In this document: positions 11,520 to 20,349 of the stretch, piece after piece | Position numbering within the stretch: the first letter of the stretch is position 1 | Layout: each line of letters starts with the position of its first letter | NCBI GenBank assembly: GCA_006503475.1 | Contig: RSEH01000339.1 | Location: 1-42,798, forward strand | From: Stentor roeselii | Taxonomy: Eukaryota > Ciliophora > Heterotrichea > Heterotrichida > Stentoridae | Reading direction: 5' to 3' | Length of the DNA: 42,798 bases | Position numbers and translations under genes: made by a program | The notes under the pieces: generated by a model | Databases searched by the model: none | The model's input: the letters and a program-made list of their open reading frames with translations, nothing else | Told to the model about the DNA's origin: nothing

Positions 11520-14324
11520 ATGGCAACATCTAAGTCTCCTAAAAGAGCCAGACAAGAGATAATGAAAACTCTTGAAGAAGACAATGCCAGCGAAGAGTCT
11601 GTGCTTCAAAAGAAGATATATAAATACTACTCAAGGTACTCGAAATATCAACATAAAAGTTATTCATGGCCGATGAAAGTCTTTGAGAAACAACATTCGA
11701 GTCAGGTAAGATGCTGTTCTTACTCCCCCGATGGAAATTATTTAGCAACAGGATCAGGAGACAAAAGAGTTAAGATCTGGAATATAAAAGAGCAAAAAGA
11801 AGAGTTCAGCTTAAACGGACATTTAGATATGATTTATTGTTGCTCTTACTCTCCAGATGGAAATTATCTGTCAACTGGATCATATCAAGATATAAAAATC
11901 TGGAATATAAAAGAAAGAAAAGAAGAGTTCACTTTAAATGGACATTCAAGTTGGGTTAATTGCTGTTCTTACTCTCCTGATGGAAATTATCTAGCAACAG
12001 GATCAGAGGATAAATTAGTTAAAATCTGGAATCTTAAAGAACAAAGAGAAGAATTCGTTTTCAATCAACATTCCTATCCAATAATGAGCTGTTCTTACTC
12101 TCCTGATGGAAATTATCTGGCAACTGGATCAGAAGACAAAACGATTAAAATCTGGAATATAAAAGAACAAAGAGAAGAGTTCTTTCTCACTGGACATTCA
12201 AATTGGATTAAATGTTGTTCTTACTCTCCAGATGGAAATTATCTGGCAACAGGATCAGAAGACAGAACGGTTAAAATCTGGAATTTAAATGAAAAAAGTG
12301 AACAATTCACTCTTTATGGACATGCAGGTTCAGTATATTGCTGTTCTTACTCTCCTGATGGAAATTATTTAGCAACTGGCTCATTTGATAAAACAGTTAA
12401 AATCTGGAATATTAAAGAACAAAGAGAGCAGTTTACTTTTAATGGAAATTCATCTTGGGTTTGTTGTTGTTCTTACTCTCCTGATGGGTATTATTTGGCA
12501 ACTGGCTCATTTGATAAAAAGGTGAAAATCTGGAATATTAAAGATATTAGAGAAGAGGTCAGTCTTACTGGAGATTCAGTAAATTACTGTTCTTACTCTC
12601 CTGATGGGAATTATCTGGCGATTGGATCAGAAGATCGAATCGTTAAAATCTGGAATATAAAAGAACAAAGAGAAGAAATAAATTTGGATCTTAATCATGA
12701 AGAAAATAAAGATAGTAAATTTTGTGATTGGGAAAAATTTCAAATAAAGGAAAGATCTTCAATTACTATCCCAATATATTCTAAATATGGATTATTTAAA
12801 ATTGTATGTTGCGATAATGGTAACATTAGAGTTCTGAATAGTTCAAATGGTAAAGAAATCTTTGTTTTATCTTATGGTAACTCAAGTGTTAAAGGTTTGT
12901 TTTGTATTCAAAATGAAAGATTTCTAATAGCCCTTTACAAAAAAAACATATTTAAGATAACTTTTTGGAACAAATTATTATATATAATTCATGAGAATCT
13001 ATCAAGATTCATCATTGAAAGAAAAGATATTAAATTATTATTTAAAGATGCAAAAGTGGCCAAATTTATATTTGATTACAATAATGAATATAATCTAAGT
13101 AAAGTTAAAATTGAAATGCAACTTGTAAGTATAGTCAGCAAGTTTTTTTTTGAATCAATTAAGAATAGAAATATTCAAATGGCTCTGGATTTATGTAAAT
13201 ATATTGTTAAATTTGCAAAATTAAATTATAAAATTTGCCATCTTGAAAAGGATGTCAGTATCATCCTCACAAAATATTATAGTGATACAAAAAATAAAAG
13301 AAATGATATTAAAGGGAAATATGATCTACAGATATTAATGTTTTACTATGACACAATTAGAAAAAGTGATGAAAATCAAAAGATAAGGATTTTATTGAAT
13401 AAGCTAATCAAAATTAGAGAATTTGAAAATTTTAAGATTCAGATCTATGACCCTTGGAGCATTTTAGAAACGAAAAAGTTTATTAATATTGAAGAGCTCT
13501 CAGAAAATAATTTATTTAAAACAATAAAATATAAAGATTTTAGTATCGAATTTTTCATATCATTTTATTCTACAAGAAAAGTGCTTGTCAAGAAATATGT
13601 ATTAAATGAAAAAATTAGTAAAGAACGAAAAAGACTAATTATGATTGAGTTAAAAAAAGAAGCAAAGTGCTATGAGTTATTAGAAAACTATAGAAGTGAT
13701 AATAACTATTTTTGTGAATACTTTGGTTCAATTAATTTAAAAAATAATTTTTCAATAGTCATCAACAGTGATTATTTGGATCTTTTTACATTGATTGATG
13801 AATTAAAAATTCTTAAGTCAAAAGGTGAATATAATCTTCCAGTAACCCAGCTAGCAATTATTGTTAATTCTTTAGTTGAATCATTTGCATTTTTAGCAAG
13901 CCATAACATTCTACATCGTTCTATTAGTTCATCTTCATTATTAGTTGATGAAAATTTTAATTTTTCAATTATCGATTTTTATTTCGCAGCAATAAAAATT
14001 GATGATATATGGTATGAGTCTTTAGATAGTTCTTTAAATCAGTATAAATCTCCTGAAGAAGAAATAGAAAATTCGAAATTAGATCTAGAAAAATGTGATG
14101 TTTACTCATTGGGTTTAGTTATTCTTCAGTTAACTCACTTGGTAGATGTCTCAGAATTAAAGCAAAATTTAGAATCATATATTCAAGTACTGGAAAGAAT
14201 GAACTTGAAATGGTTGCAAACTTTACTTGGAAAGATGTTATGCAAATCTGAAGATCGTTTATACTTTTATCAACTTAGAAAATTTTTAGATTGTGAGGAA
14301 ACCATTTCAAATTCAATACATTAG
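11520..14324 (+). CDS. WD40-repeat protein fused to a kinase-like (pseudokinase) domain
   Basis: 934 residues. Residues 1-55 are charged. Residues about 60-387 hold eight WD40 blades, each with C-S-Y-S-P-D-G and K-I-W-N, followed by weaker blade-like sequence to about 490. A helical middle leads to a protein kinase-like fold near residue 668 onward: VLVKKY keeps the beta-3 Lys, KKEAKCYELL fits helix C, HRSISSSSLL (about 799) replaces the HRDxKxxN loop, DFY (about 819) replaces DFG, KSPEE (about 843) fits APE, and CDVYSLGLVILQL (about 860) fits helix F. Loss of the catalytic Asp and of the Asn/DFG Gly predicts no phosphotransfer, so I call it a pseudokinase; a signalling or scaffold role is inference. 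Start ATG after AT-rich leader with A at -3; stop TAG. Same strand as the WD40-channel gene 945 bp downstream. Confidence 0.85.
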   Translation: MATSKSPKRARQEIMKTLEEDNASEESVLQKKIYKYYSRYSKYQHKSYSWPMKVFEKQHSSQVRCCSYSPDGNYLATGSGDKRVKIWNIKEQKEEFSLNGHLDMIYCCSYSPDGNYLSTGSYQDIKIWNIKERKEEFTLNGHSSWVNCCSYSPDGNYLATGSEDKLVKIWNLKEQREEFVFNQHSYPIMSCSYSPDGNYLATGSEDKTIKIWNIKEQREEFFLTGHSNWIKCCSYSPDGNYLATGSEDRTVKIWNLNEKSEQFTLYGHAGSVYCCSYSPDGNYLATGSFDKTVKIWNIKEQREQFTFNGNSSWVCCCSYSPDGYYLATGSFDKKVKIWNIKDIREEVSLTGDSVNYCSYSPDGNYLAIGSEDRIVKIWNIKEQREEINLDLNHEENKDSKFCDWEKFQIKERSSITIPIYSKYGLFKIVCCDNGNIRVLNSSNGKEIFVLSYGNSSVKGLFCIQNERFLIALYKKNIFKITFWNKLLYIIHENLSRFIIERKDIKLLFKDAKVAKFIFDYNNEYNLSKVKIEMQLVSIVSKFFFESIKNRNIQMALDLCKYIVKFAKLNYKICHLEKDVSIILTKYYSDTKNKRNDIKGKYDLQILMFYYDTIRKSDENQKIRILLNKLIKIREFENFKIQIYDPWSILETKKFINIEELSENNLFKTIKYKDFSIEFFISFYSTRKVLVKKYVLNEKISKERKRLIMIELKKEAKCYELLENYRSDNNYFCEYFGSINLKNNFSIVINSDYLDLFTLIDELKILKSKGEYNLPVTQLAIIVNSLVESFAFLASHNILHRSISSSSLLVDENFNFSIIDFYFAAIKIDDIWYESLDSSLNQYKSPEEEIENSKLDLEKCDVYSLGLVILQLTHLVDVSELKQNLESYIQVLERMNLKWLQTLLGKMLCKSEDRLYFYQLRKFLDCEETISNSIH
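11715..12674 (+). repeat. 126-bp tandem coding repeat (eight WD40 blades)
   Basis: The codons for C/C-S-Y start at 11715, 11841, 11964, 12090, 12216, 12342, 12468 and 12588: spacings of 126, 123, 126, 126, 126, 126 and 120 bp. The DNA block coding SYSPDGNYLATGS is nearly identical between copies, including at third codon positions, which points to recent expansion or gene conversion. Blade 2 is one codon short and blade 7 two codons short. Confidence 0.9.
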
Positions 14325-15269
14325 TTAATAAATAATTTTAGAAATATTCATAATAGATCAAAAGATTTGAAATACTAATAAAGATCGATTAGCTAAGGGA
14401 TTCATATCAAATACGATTATGTTTCAATTAAAATTTGATGTATTTTAACTTCTTGAAGTTTCTGGACTCTTGGGCCTTTAATAATTTGGATTTTTAAATA
14501 TAATGGTCTACTTAAATGTACTGATTAATAATATCTAATATTTTGCACAGAATAAATGCTAATAATGTTTTCCTATATAAATTTTTTTCGAATATATCTT
14601 ATGGAGTGATAAATCTTTTTGTTTTATCATGTTTCTTAACGCAACACAGATACTAAAGACGGAATTCTTATCTGCATATCCTGTAAAACAACTGTCCGAT
14701 TTTATGATTAGCATAACAATTTATATCAAATTATTCACTAAAATTATTCTTCATAAACTATCCTTTAAACATTGAAACATCACGAAAATCCAATCATAGC
14801 AATTCTAATTCCCAAATATTGAATAATGTCTATCTAGTGTTATGAATCAATATAAATTATAGATCAAATTACAAAAACAGCTCAAAACAAGATCTCTTCT
14901 TCTTTGACAAACCAGTTACAGTAAAATATTATAGCAAAAGGTTCCTTGAAGCCCTTAGGTAATAATTACATAAGAATTACCAATACAAGACAAGTTTCCT
15001 TCATGAATGCCATTTCCATAATTTCTAAGTTACCTATACAAGACAATTTTCCTTCATGAATACATTTCCATAATTTCTTAGTTAAACCTAACTCAAACAT
15101 CTCCTAAACAATATCCATGAATAAAAAATCAAGCCAATCAAATCTATCAAACCTAACTCACCCTTCCTTCAATCTTCCTAAAAAAAATTCCTAAATCAAA
15201 AAGTTCATCATTCCAAAAAATCTCTTTTCTCTCATCAAACCAGTCCTAATTAACACCTAACCAAATAAA
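14325..15269. other. Intergenic, upstream of the WD40-channel gene
   Basis: 945 bp. The right half is rich in A and C on this strand (many CCTAAC and CAATC words) and contains a 53-bp tandem duplication; the left half is ordinary AT-rich sequence. It presumably holds the 3' end of the pseudokinase gene and the promoter of the channel gene. No RNA gene seen. Confidence 0.5.
14979..15083 (+). repeat. Two-copy 53-bp tandem repeat
   Basis: Copy 1 is 14979-15031 and copy 2 is 15032-15083. Both run from ACC(A/T)ATACAAGACAA through TTTCCTTCATGAAT to ATTTCCATAATTTCT and end in AGTT. They differ at a few bases and by small indels. Located about 190-290 bp upstream of the WD40-channel start codon. Confidence 0.85.
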
Positions 15270-18200
15270 ATGGAAGGCTTAGAATTGAAGCTTCTCTCCG
15301 GAACAGAGACAGTATCAGCATCAAAGAACCGAATGGACATCATAATGCGTGACCTACGCAAATGGAACCCATTCCACAACATCCCATTCGCAGGCCACAC
15401 AGGAGCCGTATGGTCATGCGCCATGACATCAGACAATTCAACTCTTTTTTCAGGTTCTGAAGACTGTTCAGTAAAGATCTGGGATGTAAAGTCCCAAGCT
15501 TTGCTTGGGACCCTTTCAGGCCACGAGGGATGCGTGAATGGCTTAGAAGTGACTTCAGATGATCAATTTCTTATCTCAGGTGACTGGGAGGGTAAAATTT
15601 ACATGTGGAACTGGAAAAGCCAGGAAAAAGTAGCAGAGTTTGAAGGTCATACAGCAGGAGTTTATTGTTTCGCAATGACTCGAGATGGAAAGTTTTTAGT
15701 CTCGGGCAGTGGAGACTACACTGCGAAGATCTGGAATATTCAAGAAAGAACTCTTGTGGCGTCGCTGGCTTGTGATGAAAACTCAGTCTTCGGATGTGCT
15801 GTTACTCACGATAGCAAAGAAGTCATTTGTGGAGGCTGGGGAGGTGAAATCCGTATTTTTGACTTCAGCTCTTTTGAAAAGACTGAATCATTCAACCCGA
15901 ATGCTGGAGTCGTTCAATGTTTAGGAGTCACTTCAGATAAGAAGTATGTTATTTTTGGGACTAGGAATAATTTGGTCCTGGTTTACAATTTTTCTGACAA
16001 GACTGAGTACTGCAGGTTCACTTCTCATGAGAACTGGGTAAGAAACTTGGTGATCATGTCAGACAATATTCACTTTATCACTGTCAGTGCTGATAAGAGT
16101 ATCAGAGTTTTTAATATCAGAGATAGCAAGGAAGAGTTGATGCTTGAGGGAAGTGAAGGTTATGTCTTTGGCGAGTATATCTCGAAAGATGGAAAATATC
16201 TGCTCACTGGCGCTTCTGATAAAATTATGAGACTTTGGACTGTCGGACAAGGAGTCAGAGCACATAAGTTAAAAGGACATGATAAGACTATCATGTCCTT
16301 AGCAATCAGTAAAGATAATAACTACGTTGTTACTAGTTCTGAAGACCAGACAGTTATCATCTGGAATATGAAAACTCATCAACATGCAAAACTCACGGGA
16401 CACTCTGGAACTGTATGGGCTGTCGCTTTGAGTAGTGATATGAAATATATTGCAAGTGGTTCTGCAGATAAGTCTTTGAAAATCTGGGATTTTAATGATA
16501 TGGGATGTATTGAAACCTTAACGGGACACTCGGCTACCATCTTTTGCGTCACTTTCACACCAGACTGCAAGAAAATCATTTCAGGAGGACAGGATAAAAA
16601 TTTGATAGTTTGGAGTGTGGAAGGACGAAACTTAGTTAAGACACTTGAAGGCCACACTGACACAGTTTTCACAGTAAAGGTCTCAAACGACAAGAATTTC
16701 ATAATATCAGGAGCCGCCGACTACACAATCCGTATCTGGGACCTAAAAGACCAGAAGCAAGTAGAAAAAATCGAGACCCGGGGAGGTATGATCGAAAGCG
16801 TAGCTTTAAGTTTCGACGACAAGTTCCTGGCATTAGGAGACCGAGCCTCGAAGGTGCAGATTTGGGACTGGAACGAGCGAAAGCTTTTAAAAAAGTTCCA
16901 TCACCATAAAAAATGGGTAAAAAGCGTAAACTTTTCATCAGACGGCAACATTTTCGCCTCAGCTTCAAATGATTCAACAGTTCGTCTTTGGAACGCGCAA
17001 GAGGAGAGACCCGAGCTGACTCTTCGAGGACACAGCAGCAGTGTTCGATGTGTGGGGTTCACAAGTGACGGAAAAAATGTAGTTTCAGGTGGAGAAGACG
17101 CTTGTCTTATCATTTGGGACGTCGCAGACACCAGTGCTGCTGACTTGACTGACATCGGAGGGCCGATTGACAGTTTCTTGTTCAAGGCGAAGATCAAAGG
17201 AAAGATTGCTCCAACTGAACTTACCAGTGAACAAGTTTTCAGCGACTTGAGGGTCAACCTTGCACATATTTACGCTTATCTCGGGTATGAGGACCTTCTT
17301 CTTGATGCCCTTCGGCTGGGCACTGACATACGCGTTGACGGCGAAGGCCACTCCCCGCTTTTTTACGCTCTTCAGAGGTCTACACAAGGATGCATCGATA
17401 ACATCCTCGCATTCATGATTGAAATTAAAGAAGAAAACCTTGAAAAGTTCTTAAACTTCGGAAATGCCATTAGAGACGACTTCGCCATTTTACTTGATAA
17501 CAGCTCAGTACAACTTCCTGAATTCTTACAAGCTGCTTATTATAAAGTCCCGAATCTTCCGAATTTCGCTGCTCCCAATCAGGACTTGCCGATTATTTAC
17601 TTTTCTAATTCAAAGAATTTGGACCCGGGTAATTTCGTTTATGATGTCAAAGCAGTGCCTGAAGATATCAAAGAAATTCCTATTGAGTTCAGGGCTTTGC
17701 CTTTTGCTATTCATTATGATAGCGGGTCTTTAGGTAGCATTGACTTGTTAGACAGCATTGCCCAGTGCCCGAATTCGAAAATTCTAGAGACTGACTTTGT
17801 AAGAGCTTTTATTCGGACCAAGTGGAACAATCTTTGGCTGTTTACTTTGATCCTGACAGGACTTATGTGGAGTAACGTCGTGTTGATGTCGATTTTGATG
17901 ATTTTAGCTACTTTTAAAGATGCAGAGACCAAGCCTCTTGACCGGTCCTACATTCCGATAGTCTTCGCGTTTATCACAGTGAACGGACTGATCACTTTTT
18001 ACGAAATCGTGCAGGCCATGTCGACCGGGTGGTCGTATTTCATTGACTTCTGGAACGTTATCGACATGTTACGCTTTTGTCTCTGTTTTTCTTGGAGTTT
18101 CTTGATCTGCAGTTATCCTCATGAAACTCCTGGAATTTACTATCTCGGCTTTTTCATGGTCATCATCAACTTCTTCAGGTCACTTTCTGGCTTTCGTGCT

Positions 18201-18776
18201 TTTGACTCGACACGGTTTTACACTCGGCTGATTTTCAGAGCTTTTGATGATTCAATCGCGTTTGTCTTGGTGTTTTTTTACTCAACTGCCGCATTTGGAA
18301 TGATTAATTACTCGTCGATGGACCCGCAGACGTTCAAACAACCTGACTTTTCACTTTTTTCTATCTGGCAGGCCCCTTACAACCTGAACATGGGCGACAT
18401 TGTCTCTGACCCTACTCCTCTTCAGTATGTTTACTTCATGCTTGCCTCTGTTATTAATGTCATCATCATGCTCAATCTTTTGATCTCAATTCTAGGAGAT
18501 TCTTTTGAGTCTTTTCAAAATGAAGCCCAAGGAATTGACTGCCTTGAAATGACTGAGTTTGTAATTGAACTCGAAACACTCATGTTTTGGAAGAGAAATA
18601 GCATTCAACCGAAAAAGTTTCTTCAGGTTTGTAGGAGTTTGGAAAGTGTTAATGCTGGGGAATGGGAGGGAAGGTTGAAATTGATTCTTGATAGTAATAA
18701 GAGTTTGAGGAAAGAATGCCTTCTTAACTTTGAGAAACTGAATAAGAAGATTGATATTCTGATGAATAAGAAATAG
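15270..18776 (+). CDS. WD40-ankyrin-like-TRP-type ion channel fusion
   Basis: 1168 residues combining a large WD40 region with a six-segment cation channel. Residues about 40-625 hold fourteen blade units, from HTGAVWSC...KIWD to HSSSVRCV...IIWD, enough for two 7-blade propellers. Residues about 650-720 look ankyrin-like (YLGYEDLLLDALRLG, HSPLFYAL). The channel starts near 857: S1 (LFTLILTGLMWSNVV), S2 (IVFAFITVNGLITFYEIV), S3 (FWNVIDMLRFCL), S4-S5, a pore loop WQAPYNLNMGDI near 1031, and S6 INVIIMLNLLISILGDSF near 1060. FWNVID and the LNLLISILGDSF end of S6 are typical of TRP channels; the short S1-S2 loop excludes a polycystin-2 TOP domain. Probably a plasma or ciliary membrane cation channel gated through its cytoplasmic propellers (inference). 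Codon use is GC-richer than the other WD40 genes. Stop TAG; no intron visible. Confidence 0.88.
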   Translation: MEGLELKLLSGTETVSASKNRMDIIMRDLRKWNPFHNIPFAGHTGAVWSCAMTSDNSTLFSGSEDCSVKIWDVKSQALLGTLSGHEGCVNGLEVTSDDQFLISGDWEGKIYMWNWKSQEKVAEFEGHTAGVYCFAMTRDGKFLVSGSGDYTAKIWNIQERTLVASLACDENSVFGCAVTHDSKEVICGGWGGEIRIFDFSSFEKTESFNPNAGVVQCLGVTSDKKYVIFGTRNNLVLVYNFSDKTEYCRFTSHENWVRNLVIMSDNIHFITVSADKSIRVFNIRDSKEELMLEGSEGYVFGEYISKDGKYLLTGASDKIMRLWTVGQGVRAHKLKGHDKTIMSLAISKDNNYVVTSSEDQTVIIWNMKTHQHAKLTGHSGTVWAVALSSDMKYIASGSADKSLKIWDFNDMGCIETLTGHSATIFCVTFTPDCKKIISGGQDKNLIVWSVEGRNLVKTLEGHTDTVFTVKVSNDKNFIISGAADYTIRIWDLKDQKQVEKIETRGGMIESVALSFDDKFLALGDRASKVQIWDWNERKLLKKFHHHKKWVKSVNFSSDGNIFASASNDSTVRLWNAQEERPELTLRGHSSSVRCVGFTSDGKNVVSGGEDACLIIWDVADTSAADLTDIGGPIDSFLFKAKIKGKIAPTELTSEQVFSDLRVNLAHIYAYLGYEDLLLDALRLGTDIRVDGEGHSPLFYALQRSTQGCIDNILAFMIEIKEENLEKFLNFGNAIRDDFAILLDNSSVQLPEFLQAAYYKVPNLPNFAAPNQDLPIIYFSNSKNLDPGNFVYDVKAVPEDIKEIPIEFRALPFAIHYDSGSLGSIDLLDSIAQCPNSKILETDFVRAFIRTKWNNLWLFTLILTGLMWSNVVLMSILMILATFKDAETKPLDRSYIPIVFAFITVNGLITFYEIVQAMSTGWSYFIDFWNVIDMLRFCLCFSWSFLICSYPHETPGIYYLGFFMVIINFFRSLSGFRAFDSTRFYTRLIFRAFDDSIAFVLVFFYSTAAFGMINYSSMDPQTFKQPDFSLFSIWQAPYNLNMGDIVSDPTPLQYVYFMLASVINVIIMLNLLISILGDSFESFQNEAQGIDCLEMTEFVIELETLMFWKRNSIQPKKFLQVCRSLESVNAGEWEGRLKLILDSNKSLRKECLLNFEKLNKKIDILMNKK

Positions 18777-20349
18777 AAGAGTTTAGGTTAATTAGCTTAA
18801 GGATTTTAGAATTTTTAGAGATTAAGGGTTGATTTAGATTGTTCAATCAAAAGCTTTGAATGATTTGGACTTTTGTGTGAAGGAGTAAATGATCAAATTA
18901 CCTACTCCTGCATGTTGATATTATGCTAACGATGGATATTTGAAATGACCAGCTGATCAGCTTTAATACTTCAAAGCTATAAAGCAGCTATGATTGAGAT
19001 GAAGAGTTAGGAGGGTATTTAAAGACTTCATGATAATAAATTCAGACTTGGTGATATCAACTGTGGTTTCATCCAAAAGAAGTAAAGGAAAAAGAAATGA
19101 TCTGTAAATCATATAAAAAAAAATCAAATTACTGAGCCTGGTAGGTAAGTGTGTGAATTATATCAACCATGGAATATCGATTTTAGGCTCTAGCCACTCA
19201 TGCTCTAAACATTTAATAAGAGAACTTTAATTGACAGACTCTACAGGCTTGAACCGAACATGCTTTTATTCACTTACCAGGATATATAGTATGTGCAATT
19301 GTCAAAGATAATATTTTGAACAGATTAAGAGCTAAAAATATTTTTTAATGTTTATCAAAGAATTTTTGATATAAAAGATCTGAAAAATTGTTAATAAATG
19401 CAAAAGCTTATATTGAAATCTTGTTGATCAATTTTAAATAAAGAAGTCCAACTATTATTATAGAAAATCAAAGTCAAGTGCTCTTACTTCTGCTATATTC
19501 TTTATGATTACTTTAAAGTTTGGATCTCTCGCACTGGAAATAGAGTTGTATAGTACTATACTCTCCTATTTTGATAATTTAAGTATGTACTTTAAACTTA
19601 TCTTCAAATATTTCTCTAATTCAAATTATTATTTATTTTAATATACATAGTTTGACTAGAAATGCAAGGTTTGGTTATTCTAAGATATTATTTCAATCCT
19701 AAATAATGATCACTATAATCAATGACATAGAATCATAATAGTTTAAAGTTTCGCAAGGAATTTGATAAATTTATTTAAGGAAAATTGCTATATAATAAAG
19801 TCTTATGCATATTAGAAATAAGATAAAATTAATAAAAGAGGATAATATAATATAAAAAAACTATAAAACCATTGAAGATTTTTTATTACTACTTTTGTAG
19901 GATTATCTAAGGATAAAAACCAATAGGATACTCGTTTCCTGCCCATTATTTTCTCAATAAATTTAATCATGAAATCAGCGTCAAAATCTCTATTTGATAT
20001 AAATCACTTTAATTAGTCATAATCCTATTTAACTAATAATATCATTTCACTTTTTAAATTGATAGTATATTTACCAAATAAACATTCATCAATAAGGTTG
20101 AACATCTATGCTAAAAAATGTGCTAATCAAAATTCCTTGAACCAAAATTCCAGCTTCTTCAAGCACTTTAATTTTGAAAATTTCATTAAATTAATTTTTT
20201 TCATAAATTATTTTCAAAACATCCTCAAAAAAAAAACTCAGGTCTTTCCAGGTTCTGCTTTGAAAATGCATAAAAATTTTAAAATCCACTAAAAAGTATA
20301 AAAAATCCCTCAAAACAAAATTTCAGCCATATTGAATTTATCCTATAAA
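18777..20349. other. Intergenic, upstream of the giant repeat-protein gene
   Basis: 1573 bp. The part from 18830 to about 19290 is less AT-rich than the rest, with an imperfect inverted pair CCTGGTAGGTAAGTG (19138) and CACTTACCAGG (19273-19283). I find no convincing tRNA, snRNA or reading frame. The remainder is very AT-rich and leads into the start at 20350. Confidence 0.45.

Noticed and set aside
16379-17387. Antisense open frames opposite the WD40-channel gene
   Set aside because: They are shadows of a GC-richer coding region, overlap one another in different frames and show no domain.
17830-18600. Calling the channel a polycystin-2
   Set aside because: The S1-S2 loop is far too short for the TOP domain; TRP-type is the most that can be said.
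19240-19290. tRNA-like T-arm (GGTTCAAGCC on the minus strand)
   Set aside because: No matching acceptor stem, D-arm or anticodon arm at the right distances.
18957-19520. Protein-like frame with many stops, as a pseudogene
   Set aside because: Stops (TAA, TAG and TGA) occur about as often as expected by chance in AT-rich DNA and no family is recognisable.
20059-20292. Small open frame upstream of the giant gene
   Set aside because: Begins at TTG, low-complexity Asn/Phe/Lys composition, no similarity to anything recognised.
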